64,000 nt of DNA from Castanopsis chinensis (Eukaryota > Streptophyta > Magnoliopsida > Fagales > Fagaceae): positions 7,424,001 to 7,488,000 of the forward strand of contig JAVQMG010000087.1 of assembly GCA_032878915.1 (NCBI GenBank). The letters run 5' to 3'. The notes under the pieces are model-generated. The model was not told the DNA's origin and searched no databases. It saw only the letters and a list, made by a program, of their open reading frames with translations. A program made the translations under genes and the position numbers. Below are positions 47,960-59,665 of this stretch, piece after piece (the stretch's first letter is position 1; each line of letters starts with the position of its first letter).

Positions 47960-48618
47960 AAAAAAAATGATAGTCATTTGGATAATTTTTTTTAATTGAG
48001 TCATAATCATGTTACAACTCATCTAACTTTAACTAATGTTACATATGTAATAAATTTTTATTAAATTAATATTTTGACTGCTTGTATTGGATTGCATGTT
48101 ATCTACTTTATTAATGCATATGCCAAAATTTGTGTTAATTGTATAATATATATTATATTAAAGTTGAAACACAATTAGAATTCACTATAAATTCTAATTG
48201 TTATCTAATTTTGCGCCGCTTGTCCAGATCATGAATCATGATTCAAAACCTTTTTAAAATAAAAAATACCTTAAGAATATCGGTATTTAGTATACTCCAA
48301 TCCTACTAACATATTAATTTAATATATTATAATTATTTATTTATGGGTCATGTTAATGGATGCTTTTATAGAAATTGTTAATAAACAATAATAGAAAAAT
48401 TTTAATATCACTTTCATAAGAAATATAAAAAGCTGTTTATATCTATTCTTTTATCATTCTCTTAATAAAATGTTATTAAAAGTAGTTTCTAAACCAATAC
48501 CGTAAAAACATTGATTAACATTTCCCTTTATTTATTTACCTAGCCATGTTGTATAACGAAATATGATTGGTCAACTAAATACAACGACATTTTCTGCTTC
48601 AAAAAGTATAGCGCCATT

Positions 48619-48638
48619 CATCATCAATGATGTTCTTC

Positions 48639-48670
<32 letters not shown>

Positions 48671-48745
48671 TTCTTTCAAACCACCGCCAACCATCATCAC
48701 TGACGTTCTTCATATATATATATATTTATTTCTTTCAAACCACCA
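48619..48745 (+). repeat. Tandem duplication with TA microsatellite
   Basis: Two copies of CATCATCA(A/C)TGA(T/C)GTTCTTCAT + (TA)n + TTCTTTCAAACCACC, with different TA run lengths. The unit is about 70-75 bases. Confidence 0.8.
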
Positions 48746-48944
48746 ATGAGGCATGACTTATGTGACACAATAACATGAACATTTAGTTTTAATTAAAAAA
48801 ACACACTTATACAGAATAAAACATTAAGAATATGTGTACTACAAATAGGACCTCTGTTCACAAATTTCAGTATTTCACTACCACTACACAACCATTTCAG
48901 AGGAAAAAAATATCGAAACACAAACACATAGAGATATAGAGGCA

Positions 48945-51386
48945 ATGGCTGCTTGTGTTGGAAAGGAAGTGAGCAACAAGCAGCTGATATTGAGGGACTA
49001 TGTCACTGGTTCTCCCAAAGAATCAGACATGTACGTGAAAACTAGTACTATCAAATTGGAGATCCCAAATGGATCAAAAGCAGTTCTGTTGAAAAACCTC
49101 TACTTATCATGCGATCCCGTTATGCGGATTCGCATGAATAGAGCTGAAGATTCGATCTTCGCTTCCTATGCCCCTGGCTCGGTAAGTCTCTATTTTCATG
49201 TACACATATACAGTAATAAATAACAATTTTTACAACAGTTAAATTAGTACATTTTTATTCGTTCTTACTTGGGCCTTTCACAATTTGACTCATTGACAAT
49301 TGTGAATTATTTTTTGTGAAATGTATTGTGACTCTCTAGATTATATATATTTTCATAATTTTGTATTAGGATGTAGATATGACTATTAATGCAAATTGAT
49401 TAGATATAAGTTTTTAGTTTTGAGCTAGTGATCGTGAATTGGTGCAAACATGCAGGCATTATCTGGGCATGGAGTGGCTAAGGTTTTGGATTCCAGGCAT
49501 CCAGACTACAAAGAAGGTGACTTTGTTTGGGGACCAGCTGTATGGGAAGAGTACAGCCTAGTTGAGGAACCTAACCTTACCAAAATTCACCATACAGATG
49601 TACCACTTTCCTATTACACTGGAATTCTTGGTTAGTTATTTGGTTTGGTGGGCTCATTAATTTTGCCTCTCACTATATATATTTAACTTATCCAATCAAC
49701 TATGGCTATAAAATCTTCCACAATATTTCATAATTTGGTGAGATGACAAATTGTTATTTTGGCAGCTTTTATAATTGCATCTGCCACTTTTTCTTTAGTG
49801 AGTGGTTTTCACTTTTCAAATCATCATATGTGCTTGTACTTTTACTGTTACTTTTTTTTTTTTAATGAATTTTACTGTTATTTGTACTCATTAGGAGAAT
49901 ACATTTTGAATTAAGGATCCTAATGATCAAGATTTAGATTAAATATTATAAATATAAGATATATCTGAACCATATGTACACTCTTAAATATAAGAAATAA
50001 AATCTTATCCATATTATATTTTTCATTGATTTGATTTGAAGATAATATAATTTTCTTTTTCATATAATATAAAAACGATTGACAAATTAGATTCATGTTG
50101 ATTCCTTTTTTTTTTATTTTTTTTATTTTTGGGTTCCCCACCGTATTTTGAATTTGTTCATATATAGGTTTTCCTGGTATAACAGCATATGCTGGTTTCT
50201 ACGAAATTTGTTCTCCTAAGAAAAGAGAATATGTCTTCGTTTCATCTGCTTCCGGCGCAGTTGGTCAGCTCGTTGGACAATTCGCAAAGTTGACGGGTTG
50301 CTATGTGGTTGGAAGTGCAGGAAGTCAACAAAAGGTCTACTAACTCTTTTTATTTTATTTTATTATTATTATTAAAAAAGATCTAGTAACTTATTATATT
50401 GTATAGATAACATATAATAAACTATGCAATCTCATGTTTCAATTATATATATTTTTTCTATATTTCTTTTGTATTTTTAGAAATTAAATATCTCATCATT
50501 TTTTTATAACAATATTGGCATATATTATTTTAGTGATTAATTAATTTTAAAATCCTAATTCCTCAAAAAAGAAGAAGAAGAAGTAATATCAGGATAATTC
50601 CTTTAGTTATATAATTTCTAGGGAATCTTCGTAACTTTCTGGAAATTAGTACTGATCGATTGCTTTCCCTTTGACCACTGTATGCTTTTAAATTATTCAT
50701 GGCATATACAAGTGTAATAAATAACAAGTGATGTCAAGGTATTAGAATTTTATTATAAGAACATTATAAATTGATATATTAGTTTACAAATTCAAAGCAA
50801 ACTATAATTGAAAATTGACGTGACAGTGACAATTTAACTACTAATGTATCACCATTTTAATTTGTCTTTGTTCTTTTTTAATAATTTTTTTTTTGAAACC
50901 ATTTACACTAGTCATCAAGTATTGAAACTTGTAATACTTTTATTATTTTTCATTTATATATTGAACTAACATTATGAGAATTTAGAACTTTTTGAATTTC
51001 TGACTATTTATCGACTTTGTGTAGTCACCATCTCATTTTTCATATCTAATTCTCTCTTTGAGAGCAAGTGGTATGAAATACGATGCCATGTCTCTACTGA
51101 TGTTCTGGAAATAGTGTACATATGAAATAATTACTTTCCTTTTTAGTTTCTTGGTAAATGAGAGATGGTGCTAAATTGCTAATTGGATATATAACCTCTG
51201 TTAAATGAATACTTATTTATTGTCTTCAATCAGGTTGATTTATTGAAGAACAAGTTTGGGTTCGATGCGGCTTTCAATTATAAAGAGGAGCATGATTTGA
51301 ATGCTGCTTTGAAAAGGTCAGTATTTGCTACTGTGTGTCATGGTACCAATCTAACATGTCACCATGAGCTTTTAAAGTTCTACATG

Positions 51387-51418
<32 letters not shown>

Positions 51419-52004
51419 AATTTTCTCTTTAATGTCACAAAATAGGGTTAAACTATATAGAAATATAGTTGTTTGATATAAAGTGATCCAATACTAAACA
51501 AATTTTATCTTCTCAAAATAAATTTTATTTAAATTAGGTAAATTATTTTTCACAAATTGAGTAATCTAACTTTTTAGTTATTAATACAACATGCATTACC
51601 ATTGGTTTCTCTTTTGACATGGCAGGTATTTCCCAAATGGTATTGACATTTACTTTGAGAACGTAGGAGGGAAAATGCTTGATGCAGTTCTTTTAAACAT
51701 GAGAGACCACGGGCGCATAGCTGGATGTGGAATGACCTCAACCTACAATCTTGATGAGCCTGAAGGGATTAAAAATTTGATGTTTATCATATACAAGCGA
51801 ATTCGTATGGAAGGATTTTCAGCTATTGAATACTATCACCTCTATCCCAAGTTCTTAGACCACATATTGCCATATATTAGAGAATCAAAGATAGTTTATG
51901 TGGAAGACTTAGTTGAAGGCCTTGAGAATGGGGCAATAGCTCTCCTAGGCCTCTTTAGTGGCCGCAATGTTGGAAAACAAGTACTCGTAGTCGCTCGTGA
52001 ATAA
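48945..52004 (+). CDS. NADPH-dependent 2-alkenal reductase-like (double-bond reductase), five exons, intact but divergent
   Basis: Exons 48945-49181, 49456-49630, 50168-50334, 51234-51316 and 51626-52004 (1041 bases, 346 residues plus stop), all with GT-AG borders. The start is the first ATG of the conserved M-A-x exon (MAACVGKEVSNKQL). Seen: LYLSCDPVMR in exon 1, GHGVAKVLDSRHPDYKEGDF in exon 2, SSASGAVGQLVGQFAKL (NADPH-binding glycine-rich loop, residues 163-179) and YVVGSAGSQQK in exon 3, and YFENVGGKMLDAVLL and KQVLVVARE in exon 5. Around the presumed catalytic Tyr (about 261) it reads GCGMTSTYNL, where its neighbours have GMISQYNL, so substrate preference may differ. Introns are short and AT-rich; intron 4 contains a TA microsatellite. 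It diverges from the minus-strand gene at 44153. Confidence 0.9.
51386..51413. repeat. (TA)n microsatellite in intron 4
   Basis: A TA dinucleotide run inside intron 4 of the reductase gene. Confidence 0.88.
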
Positions 52005-52153
52005 GAGCACGTTTGGTACAATAAATGAATTGAAATAAAATTCTACACCTTTTTTTTTTTTTTTTTTTTTTTGAGAAAGAAAATTCTACATCTGTATTTG
52101 ACAATCGGTTCATTTTGTATCCCAATTTCATATCTATACCTTTAGAGAAGATT

Positions 52154-52159
52154 AATAAA
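52154..52159 (+). promoter_or_regulatory. Possible polyadenylation signal
   Basis: AATAAA about 150 bases after the stop codon of the reductase gene ending at 52004. Plant signals are loose, so this is suggestive only. Confidence 0.35.
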
Positions 52160-52504
52160 TGAAATGTTATCTTTTAAGGAATTTTTTTATAATTATTATA
52201 TGCAAAGAGGGGTTTGTATTTATTGAGATATATTAATTCTTAATATTATTCTACATATATTAATGAATAGTTATTGTTATTCTCTTGGAGAGATATAACT
52301 ATTAATTGGTTTAATAGCATTCACACTAGCCCCAAGGGAGTTTTTTTGACTGAAATGATAGAAGTATAAAATACAACAGAAAGCCTGGTCTAGGAGTTTT
52401 ACAGTATCGAAATCAGCCCAAAGAACAATGGACCTATTACTCTAGAAGTACCAAAACTTAAAAACAAAACAAAACAAAACAGGGTATATTCGTAAACAGA
52501 TATT

Positions 52505-52777
52505 TCATATGTGGGTTAGGGACTTGGCAAGTCTCTGATATTCTTTGAGCAAGGAGTTTGCCTGCTTAAAAATCTCACTTGGGTAGGTTTGAACATGCTT
52601 AAACTGGAAGCGGTTACAAGCATTCCACAAAGACCACAACGTTATAGCCCACAGCTCGAGTTCCTTTCTATCAAGCCTCTGTATCATATGACGTGCAAGC
52701 ATGAAGAAATTCTCGATGGTAAAACATATATAATATAAAAAGCCATCTAACTTCTGTGCAATGTCAGAATGTACCAA
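52505..52777 (-). pseudogene. LINE ORF2 fragment (linker after zf-RVT)
   Basis: The minus-strand frame contains LARHMIQRLDRKELELWAIT, LWSLWNACNRFQFKH and SEIFKQANSLLKEYQRL. This is the conserved W.IWN.RN..F segment between zf-RVT and RNase H of plant LINEs. Neither flanking domain is present, so it is a short remnant. The adjacent solo LTR (52811) does not belong to it. Confidence 0.62.
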
Positions 52778-52810
52778 AAAAAATCTTGATGGTAAAAGTG
52801 TTTTACACAG

Positions 52811-53413
52811 TGATGATGCCGCAAATCGTTAGTAAGCTAAACGGTCCTCACGTGCTTCCGATGAAATATCTGCACAATACAAAAGTTGAAGACCTTAAGA
52901 GGAGTACCAATGTGGTACCAGCCAAATACCCTCCGACGGTCAAGTTAGAGAAATCTTTTGTTCACAACTCTAGAATGCAAGAGCTGGGGTGAATAATGCT
53001 TACTTTGATTTGTGAGGGTTTTGGGGTATTTATAGTAGTATAGGGACAAAATTCATGCCTTGGTCTCGAAGTTCTTTCCTTCTAGGAGAGTAACTTATGG
53101 ATTTTGCGTATCTCCTTGAATCTTTTTCCTCATAGGAGTCTTCTTAATTAGGGTTAGGCGTGTAGCGTAAGAATCCTCCTTATATACGTATTCGTGGAGG
53201 TTAAGTAAGGTTGCGGATGGGAGTTTAACTGACTTCTTCAGCTTATTGCCGTCACCTTGACACCACTTATTTCTAAGGTCGTCGGCTTGTAAGTTGAGGT
53301 CGTCAACTTTAGGGTCGTCAACTTTGAGATGCAGCCTCACATTGTTGTAGGCAACCTAATTGGTACCATGGGACTAGACATCTTAGTCTTATTTATAGCA
53401 TTATCCTTATCAC
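52811..53413 (+). mobile_element. Solo LTR, family 2, copy 2
   Basis: It starts TGATGATGCCGCAAATCG and ends TATCCTTATCA, with perfect 5 bp duplications CACAG at 52806-52810 and 53414-53418. It aligns in the same orientation with 25492-26135. The TATTTATAGTAGTATAGG promoter region lies near 53030. It has no internal retroelement sequence. Confidence 0.87.
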
Positions 53414-53418
53414 ACAGG

Positions 53419-54141
53419 TACCAAAGAACTACAAACAAAATTCAAAAAGAACATGAATCTATACAAAAGACAAAACAACAACTGACACGCACTTAGAAGA
53501 CTAGACAATACATAGTCAACGGAGTAAGGGGTTCAGAGCCATCTGAAAAGGAAAGATCATAGCGTATATAAAATAAAATATACCAGATTGCAGGAAAAGA
53601 GCCACATAGTACACATGCACTAAACTATAGACTCTAAACATAGCCCAGCCAAGCAAATAAGACAAACAAGCTTAACATCAAATAAAATATAATATTATTA
53701 TACAAAAGATATTTAAATAGAGAAAGAATTCTACATACAATGTTTCTTAGAAACACAATCCTGCACATATATATTGCTCAATCAAACAAAGATTAAAGAG
53801 TACAAATATCTTAATATAATATATTATAAATCAACTATCCTTCAAAATCAAACACTGTAGACACCAAAACCTGTCAGCTAAAGATTCATATAAGACAAAA
53901 GGCTCTAATAAAATATTATAAAAAGAAGAAGGAAATATCAACAAACTATACCAATTTCAGTCAAGCACGTAACCCACGTAATCAAAAGATCCAAGTACAT
54001 GATAGACACAAAACCAGTTTTCTAAGTATCGCACAGTGTATCTACTGTTATCGAATTATTGTTTTACAACAAACACAAATTCCTTTCACCATTAACTCAC
54101 AAAATTAAATTAAAATATATTTTGTAAATCTGCTTTAAGAT
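53419..54141. other. Non-coding stretch
   Basis: No gene or convincing repeat found. Confidence 0.4.
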
Positions 54142-54883
54142 TGTTGAGTATATTTTAATAATTTATTTTTGTGATAAAGCAAAATAAACAATACATAGTT
54201 CTAAGAATAATCAATAACATGAATAGATGTACAAGACAACAGTAACAAACAAATACTGAATATATATATATATATATAAAGAGAAATCTGCAATTAATTA
54301 AAAACTCATAGACCAAATACGTGAAGGATGAATAATTCAGATCAAGTTTTGTATTTAACACAATCTCCTTAAAGCAGATTTCACCCCTCATACAATCACT
54401 GTGGTACTTTGAAACTCACAGACGTCTGTCTCCTAGGATAAAATGATCTACTATACGAAAACGAAGCACACAAGGTCGTACTTTGCGAACTACTCAATGT
54501 CTCTTGTTCTCTTATTGACACAAAATGAATGTACAAAAAATTCTCACTGGGAGAGTTTTCTAAAAAGGTAGTTTTTTTTTAATGAATGAGGGACTATGTA
54601 AAAATGATACGTTACTGAACAGGTACTCTGTTTCAGTAATAATTGTTGTGCACAGACTAACTGACTCAAAAATTAAAATAATAAAATATTATTATTTGGA
54701 CAAGTAGGCCCAGTCCACATATGCCAAAAGCCCAACCCAATGTCCAACTCATGAGCATATAAACTCATATATTATCTATTTCCTTTCCTATGTGGGACTC
54801 AAGATTTTTACCACTTTTAATAGTATCTTCAAGTGAACATAGAAACATCAATTTCTAATTCACTCCATGCTATTTTTCTAACA
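54142..54883 (-). mobile_element. Probable solo LTR (Copia-like), minus orientation
   Basis: On the minus strand the block starts TGTTAGAAAAATAGCATGG at 54883 and ends ATACTCAACA at 54142. It has a TGGGACTC-type motif and GGGTTGGGC, and a TA run (about 54258-54278) near the 3' side. These are LTR-like traits. The flanks AAGAT and GTTAT do not match, so the boundaries or its history are uncertain. No PBS or polypurine tract lies next to it. Confidence 0.5.
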
Positions 54884-54889
54884 GTTATA

Positions 54890-55110
54890 TTCCTAAATTC
54901 TAAAATTTTAAGGTGTAAAATTTAAACATCCCCAAACTTTAGGGAGAAAAATCCAAACACACCTAAAACTTAGGAGGGTAAAATCCATATTTCGAAATGT
55001 TAGGATGTAAACCCAAACACCTCAAACTCCATATAGTAAATTTCAAATTCTAAAACTTTAGGGTGTAAAAATTAAAATCCAAACATCTCAAAATTTTAAA
55101 AGTAGAATTT
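54890..55110 (+). repeat. Degenerate tandem repeat
   Basis: Four or so imperfect units of about 55 bases built from AAATTCTAAAA(C)TTTA(A/G)GG, TGTAAAA and CCAAACA(C/T)C blocks. Confidence 0.6.
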
Positions 55111-55415
55111 TTAATTTAGTCCAAAAAAAAAAAAAAAAATTCAATTGTACTATATTCATGTATATAATCTACATTTTAACGTTGCAATTAGAACCCATAT
55201 CAATTTGTAAATGACGTAAATTGTAGTAGTGGAACTTCAAGTCCATGGTGTACAAGTGTTGATTCTGTTTACTATTCGTAGTTTAGAGCAATTATAGCGT
55301 AAGCAATTACGTGCAGCTGTGAATCTATAAATTTGCTTTGCACCACTGACACATCAGCCGTGAAGTATGGAACTCAATTTGGAAATTATTTCACTTCTCC
55401 CTTCCAAATGTGCTC

Positions 55416-55423
55416 TATAAATA
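55416..55423 (+). promoter_or_regulatory. TATA box of the third reductase gene
   Basis: TATAAATA 115 bases before the ATG, in a block (about 55150-55500) nearly identical to the promoter of the gene at 63477, where TATAAATA lies at the same relative place. Conservation between duplicates and a 5' leader of about 80-90 bases support it. Confidence 0.75.
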
Positions 55424-55495
55424 GTACTTTGTGGTCCGTAGAGAAGAACCATTGCACACAAAAAATTTTGACACAAAAAGTTTTACATTAAATTC

Positions 55496-55498
<3 letters not shown>

Positions 55499-55525
<27 letters not shown>
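55499..55525 (+). repeat. (GA)n tract in the 5' leader
   Basis: About 13 GA units directly upstream of the ATG at 55531. The duplicate gene at 63477 has only short interrupted GA there, so the run expanded after duplication or contracted in the other copy. Confidence 0.88.
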
Positions 55526-55526
<1 letters not shown>

Positions 55527-55530
55527 AGCA

Positions 55531-57828
55531 ATGGTGAGAGTTGGAGATGAAGTGAGCAACAAACAGGTGATATTCAGAGACTATGTCATTGGTTCTCCTA
55601 AAGAATCAGACATGCACCTGTCCACTGGAACCATTACGTTAAAGGTTCCTGAAGGTTCAAATGCAGTTTTGGTGAAGAATCTCTATTTGTCCTGCGATCC
55701 TCTCATGCAATTCTTTATGAGGAAAGCTGAAGGTCCCAATGGATATCTTTACTACACCCCTGGCTCCGTAAGTCAATCTCAAGAATTGTCGTTTAGTTTG
55801 GTTTTTTTAGTTACACTTGCTAGGAATATTATAACTTTTACTTTACCCTTGCTCTGTAATATGTTGTTGAAGTATGATGAATACATTGTCATGTTTGTAA
55901 ACACTTTATACCAAATTTTGTACTAATTGTAGAACTTGTTTCATACTACGCTGTATGCATGTGATAGTGAGCTTGTAATTTGTTTTCTAATTTTAATGAA
56001 AACATACATATATGCAGGCAATTTTCGGGTACGGTGTGGCAAAAGTGTTGGATTCCGGACATCCAGAATTTAAGGCAGGGGACTTGGTTTGGGGGATCAC
56101 AGGATGGGAAGAGTACAGTTTAATCACTAAGACAACTAATACTCTCATTAAAATCCAGCATACTGACGTACCTCTTTCTTATTATACTGGAATTCTCGGT
56201 AAAGTCTATTGTTAATGAAGCTAAAATTGATGTAAGATTTGGAATAAATTTATTGCGGTACACATATACTAATGTGCTTGCCCATATACATCATATATTG
56301 TTAATTGCTCTGGCTTTATGGCTTGAGAGAATCTTTATTTCAGAGATGAGACCCCTTAGTAATACATTTTTGAGTTTCTCCAATTTTATTATGAACTTCA
56401 GAAAATCAAGTTGAAATTTGTATAGTTATTAAAAATTTGAAGCATAAACTTAATTTAAGTAGTATAAATTAATTTTATAATTGTTAAAATTTGTGGGCAG
56501 AGGTGGTTTAGTCGCACTTGGGAAATTTCAATAGTAGAAAAAAATGAAAAAAGAAAAAAGAAAAGAAATTAAACATTAACCAAATTTGGGGTGTGCCATT
56601 CCCTTGTTGCTTTACTCTTTTTCATTTTTTTTTCTCGGTCATGTCACTTCACTTTATAATTAAATCCAATTCTCTATCTGAATATGAGGATTTTTTTTTC
56701 TCCATTTATAGGTATGCCTGGCATGACTTCGTATGCTGGTTTCTATGAGGTTGGGACTCCTAAGAAAGGAGAATATGTATTTGTTTCAGCAGCTTCTGGT
56801 GCAGTTGGTCAGCTTATCGGACAAATCGCAAAGTTGGAGGGCTGTTATGTGGTTGGAAGTGCTGGTAGTAAAGAAAAGGTATAGCACACTATGGTTGCTA
56901 TTTGAAATGTGCCATATAACGTATAGTTTCTTTTTATATACTATATGTTACAATAATTCTGTTTCCATTTTCATTTATTGATTCATTCTTAATTTCTTTC
57001 TTTCTTTTTTGTTACTTTGTGAATTGAAGGGGCTATCCCTCAAATGAACACTTACCTTTTCTTCTGCATCAAGTTGATCTATTGAAGAATCAGCTTGGGT
57101 TCGATGAAGCTTTTAATTACAAAGAAGAGCAAGACTTGAATGCAGCTTTGAAAAGGTAAGTAACATGCAACAAAATTTTGCAGTGGATTTTCCCAGTTGA
57201 GCTTGATTCATCAAAATGTGACAAAAAAAAATTGACCATGTCATTCAACATTCACTACTCCCAATTCCCCCGAGAGATAGCACCTCTTTAGTTAATTTCC
57301 TCATGATTAGCACTACTAGTCCAAATGCAACCTAAGCAATAATATTTGAGCTTATTAGGTTATGATTATTTTAAGAGAGTAGGTGGACTCATATTTCAAG
57401 AACTGAAAACATGCATCACTGACTTAGTTAATTTGTTTGTCACCTCTAGGTATTTCCCTGAAGGTATTGATGTTTACTTTGAGCATGTTGGGGGCAAAAT
57501 GCTTGATGCTGTGCTCCTCAACATGAGACACCATGGTCGCATTGCTGTGTGCGGAATGATCTCACAATACAATCTTGACGAGCCTGAAGGTATCAAAAAT
57601 TTGTTGCATATCGGATTCAAGTGGATCCAAATGAAAGGATATACACATCGCAATTATTATCACCTATACCCCAAGTTCTTAGACCTTGTGCTGCCTTACA
57701 TTAGAGAAAAGAAGATGGTGTATGTGGAAGACATAGTTGAAGGCCTTGAGAGTGGTCCAGCGGCCCTTGTTGGACTTTTTAGTGGTCGCAACTTTGGAAA
57801 ACAAGTGGTTGTAGTTGCTCGTGAATGA
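55531..57828 (+). CDS. NADPH-dependent 2-alkenal reductase-like gene with a mutated exon-4 acceptor (possibly non-functional)
   Basis: Exons by comparison with the paralogues: 55531-55767, 56018-56198, 56712-56878, 57073-57155 and 57450-57828 (1047 bases, 348 residues). Exon 1 reads MVRVGDEVSNKQVIF and LYLSCDPLMQFFM; exon 2 GYGVAKVLDSGHPEF; exon 3 SAASGAVGQLIGQIAKL and GCYVVGSAGSKEK (NADPH binding); exon 5 GMISQYNL with the presumed catalytic Tyr (about 263) and KQVVVVARE. The base before the expected exon 4 is A, giving CAA|GTTGAT instead of CAG|GTTGAT. Using the next AG (AAG|TTGATC) shifts the frame and stops after three codons, giving about 198 residues. All coding exons are otherwise open. 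It could be a recent pseudogene, use a rare AA acceptor, or reflect a sequencing error. Confidence 0.82.
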
Positions 57829-57998
57829 TTCAATCATAAATTATATGAATGTAGTATGTATCATTGTGTCAGATTACCATTCTAGTCCAACTTATGAAGG
57901 CTTTTTTTGAGGGCAAGAGATCAGGTTAGTTTATTGGGTTGTGGTTAGTGCCTGTGGGCTATGGAGAATAATTATGTATCGTATATGTATGTGATGAA

Positions 57999-58004
57999 AA
58001 TAAA
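57999..58004 (+). promoter_or_regulatory. Possible polyadenylation signal
   Basis: AATAAA about 170 bases after the stop codon at 57828. Confidence 0.4.
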
Positions 58005-58128
58005 GAGAAATTACACTGTCCTTAATAAATTCTATTATATGCACGCGTGTGCATGTAATTTTACAACTTTTGAGTTGGAATTCATTTACAATTGTATTAA
58101 AAAATTAATACCGCTTGCTTATTGGCCA

Positions 58129-58213
58129 ATAGCCATATGATCTAATGGTATTCTTCTCCCTTCAATCATTGAGCTTAAATCTATTGGGTCAAATTCCTTT
58201 AACTTACATTTAG
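58129..58213 (+). repeat. SINE-head-like module, copy 1 of 3
   Basis: GGCCAATAGCCATATGATCT, AATGGTATTCTTCTCC, then GAGCTTAAATC and GGGTCAAATTCCTTTAACTT. The spacing of an A-box-like and a B-box-like (GGTTCGANNC) motif suggests a tRNA-derived SINE head. Related copies lie near 59490-59600 and 61060-61155. Confidence 0.55.
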
Positions 58214-58332
58214 GGCTAGTTTGGATTGAGGGGGAATAAAGGAAAGTAGAGTAGAGTGATTGGAAATTAGTCTATTACTAAAACTATTTTAGTCTCCTCT
58301 ACTACCCATTTCTCCCTCTCATCCAAAGGGCG
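58214..58332. mobile_element. Possible short MITE
   Basis: The ends AGTTTGGATTGAGGGGGAAT and CTCCCTCTCATCCAAA are inverted, the unit is about 120 bases, and AGGGC lies on both sides. The target duplication and boundaries are tentative. Confidence 0.45.
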
Positions 58333-58356
58333 ATAATCAACACAAAGTATTCTTAT

Positions 58357-59378
58357 TGTAAAGTTGTAATTTACAACTATTTTGTGTTGGCTTTAATTCT
58401 GTGTCAAATTTGATTATAATTTTATTCAATCATTTTTCCCTCTATTTTTGTGGCGTTTTTAATTGTAAGGAATGAGTGTGAGAGAGTGTGAAAACTCAAG
58501 CTTAAATTGAAGAACAAGTGGTTTTGCAAGAAGCTCATGAGAAGCTAACCTGTGAAGTAGCCATGTGTAGAGTACCTGACTTGAATGGAAAGAGTCATGA
58601 CAACTTGGAATTTTCGCGAGTGTCTCGCAAGTAAGACATTCTTGCAAAATACTTGCGAAACATTCTGTTTCACTAATTTGTCATGTTTTGTTTTACAAAG
58701 TTTTTACCCACACTATATATACCCTCATTATCCTTATATTGTAAGGAGTGCTTAGAGATTGTTATACCCACAGTCATCTACACATTTTCTTGTGGTTTCC
58801 TCTACTTCTACCTCTCCATATCCAAATCCTTGAGAGGTTGATAGCCCAAACACTTATCACACCCAATTTGAGTGTAAAGTGAGGTTTTGGTGCTGCTGGA
58901 AAGCATTGGAAGAATCTAATCGTTGGCAGATGCAATTGGGTTGAATTGCGAGATCCGGGAAAGTTAGAGAAGATAATGTTTAAAGAAGCCAGTTTGTAGC
59001 AGGAGCTTGGAGGGTTCAAGTACATTGGGTAGACTAGGTTTGGAGGGGCTTTTCTTATTCATGTACTCTAACTTATTCTCTAGTAGATCGATTTACCACT
59101 TGGAGGGCAGCGGAGAGATTTTTCGCTGAGTTTTTCAGTTTCCTCTTCAATAACATGTCTCGATGTTATCTTGTGTTTGCATCCTTCTTCCCTACTCTTT
59201 AAGCTTATCTTTTATTATTGATATTGGATGAATATCACTTAGGGTAGTTGTATCGGTTGTTTGCACTCATTTACTCTTATTCCTCACTTAGTTTAAGTTA
59301 GAGTAAAAGCAATAGAGTCTTAATTTTTATTAGGAGTCTAAACAAGCTGTTGTGTTTTCACACAAATCCGAGCTTTTA
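58357..59378 (+). mobile_element. Solo LTR, family 1, copy 2
   Basis: It starts TGTAAAGTTGTAATTTACAA and ends CCGAGCTTTTA (ancestral CA mutated to TA). It is flanked by identical CTTAT at 58352-58356 and 59379-59383. It contains a TATATATACC box near 58713 and the family landmark GGAGGGCAGCGGAGAG near 59101. It aligns end to end with 22195-23249 (inverted) and 59666-60685 (inverted). Confidence 0.87.
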
Positions 59379-59489
59379 CTTATCATTTTTCCAAGCAAAG
59401 GAGAGCAAAACAACAGGGCATAAGCCAAAGATTTGTGATGTCATGAGCAATATCCTCCCAGTTGTTTTAGCATTGAATCAAACAAATTA

Positions 59490-59600
59490 ATGGTAATACT
59501 GCTTGGTTATAGGCCATTGGCCATATGATCTAATGGCATTCTTCTCCGTTCAATCTATGAGGTTAAATCTAGGGTCGAATTCTTCAGCTTACATTTAGAG
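59490..59600 (+). repeat. SINE-head-like module, copy 2 of 3
   Basis: GGCCATTGGCCATATGATCT, AATGGCATTCTTCTCC, GAGGTTAAATCTAGGGTCGA, with TTCTTCAGCTTACATTTAGA following. It is a close match to the module at 58129-58213. Confidence 0.6.
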
Positions 59601-59665
59601 TGGGAAAATGGAAAATATAGATGCAAGTGCAAAAAATGTTTTGAATAATACTAGGGATACAAACT

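Larger units (their letters stand above)
46691..48944. other. Non-coding region upstream of the plus-strand reductase
   Basis: No gene. It contains two local duplications (47676-47959 and 48619-48745, listed separately), AT-rich DNA and poly(A)/poly(T) near 46880-46935. No clear TATA box could be chosen for the gene at 48945. Confidence 0.5.

Noticed and set aside
53095..53340. 81-codon minus-strand frame
   Set aside because: Lies entirely inside a solo LTR with repeated GTCGTCAAC-like units; not a gene.
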